From JASHVB01 sp963780805 (GTDB lineage Bacteria > Pseudomonadota > Alphaproteobacteria > Acetobacterales > Acetobacteraceae), in the NCBI GenBank assembly GCA_963780805.1, contig CAWADP010000022.1, positions 127,115 to 191,114 on the forward strand: 64,000 nucleotides of DNA, in the 5' to 3' direction. Of this stretch, positions 63,848-64,000 are shown one piece after another. The stretch's first letter is position 1; the number at the start of each line of letters is the position of its first letter. The translations under genes and the position numbers were made by a program. The notes under the pieces were generated by a model. That model worked only from the letters and a program-made list of their open reading frames with translations, did no database searches and had not been told where the DNA came from.

Positions 63848-64000
63848 ATGGGCAAGGCAAACCGCAGGGGCTCCGGCAACCATGCCGGGGTCGTGATCAG
63901 GAAGGAGGAAGTGGTCGAGGGCGAAGGCCATGGCGGCGCCTGGAAGGTCGCCTATGCCGATTTCGTCACCGCCATGATGGCGTTCTTCCTGCTGATGTGG
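63848..64000 (+). CDS. motB: Flagellar motor protein MotB (3' end outside the window)
   Basis: The first 51 codons are visible. After a polar N terminus the sequence WKVAYADFVTAMMAFFLLMW begins the single membrane helix of MotB, the stator subunit that anchors to peptidoglycan. The conserved proton-accepting Asp in YADF is present. The OmpA-like domain lies beyond the right edge. The organism is therefore probably motile. Confidence 0.93.
   Translation, partial: MGKANRRGSGNHAGVVIRKEEVVEGEGHGGAWKVAYADFVTAMMAFFLLMW

Overview
The window is about 64 kb of high-GC DNA from a Gram-negative alphaproteobacterium, most likely a member of the Rhodospirillales/Acetobacteraceae. This is inferred from gene content (IalB-family protein, NFU-type scaffold, MotB, PEP-CTERM protein, many Tat- or Sec-exported binding proteins) and from abundant REP-like palindromes between genes. 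It is ordinary chromosomal sequence with one small rearranged patch. There is no rRNA, no CRISPR array, no intact transposon and no recognisable defence island. One elongator tRNA-Met is present.

Layout. 1-3.97 kb: the end of a GldF/GldG-type ABC export operon (permease, GldG-like protein, DUF4340 protein) followed by a Nudix hydrolase. 4.0-8.9 kb: a scarred patch with two pieces of a Tn3-family transposase, a Tat-exported 2H phosphoesterase, a HAD hydrolase, a decayed second 2H phosphoesterase and a frameshifted class-V aminotransferase whose 3' end is duplicated in inverted orientation. 9-15.2 kb: an orphan branched-chain-type binding protein, a sugar-type ABC importer without its ATPase, a conserved unknown gene and a quinone oxidoreductase. 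15.3-20 kb: tRNA-Met, an AraC regulator, about 1 kb with no gene, and four small secreted or stress-type proteins.

20.1-26.1 kb: a same-strand catabolic set (SDR, acyl-CoA-dehydrogenase-fold monooxygenase, luciferase-like oxidoreductase, alpha/beta hydrolase, class III CoA transferase) that reads like one degradation pathway of unknown substrate. 26.4-35.4 kb: malate synthase G, a LacI regulator, a DHA2 efflux pump, an unknown membrane protein, a TVP38 protein and a mercuric-reductase-like flavoprotein. 36-49.6 kb: a hybrid sensor kinase, two paralogous zinc alcohol dehydrogenases, IalB-RlmN, an Xre regulator, a MetE-like methyltransferase, a NDUFAF5/BioC-like methyltransferase, a multi-rhodanese protein and trehalose-6-phosphate synthase. 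50-64 kb: a compositionally different beta-barrel-like gene, a GNAT, an AmpG-like transporter, a second orphan binding protein, a sulfotransferase, a DPM1-GtrA glycosyltransferase, a PEP-CTERM protein, an Lrp regulator, a RutE-like reductase, an NFU scaffold, a C13-peptidase lipoprotein and the start of motB.

Two window-wide themes stand out. First, 15-bp tandem repeats appear in or directly after at least four genes. Second, several genes carry a single-base frameshift, which may be real decay or consensus error. I saw no clear-cut new multi-gene system. The best candidates for something under-described are the exported 2H-phosphoesterase/HAD pair, the surface-carbohydrate and PEP-CTERM neighbourhood, and the lone C13-peptidase lipoprotein.
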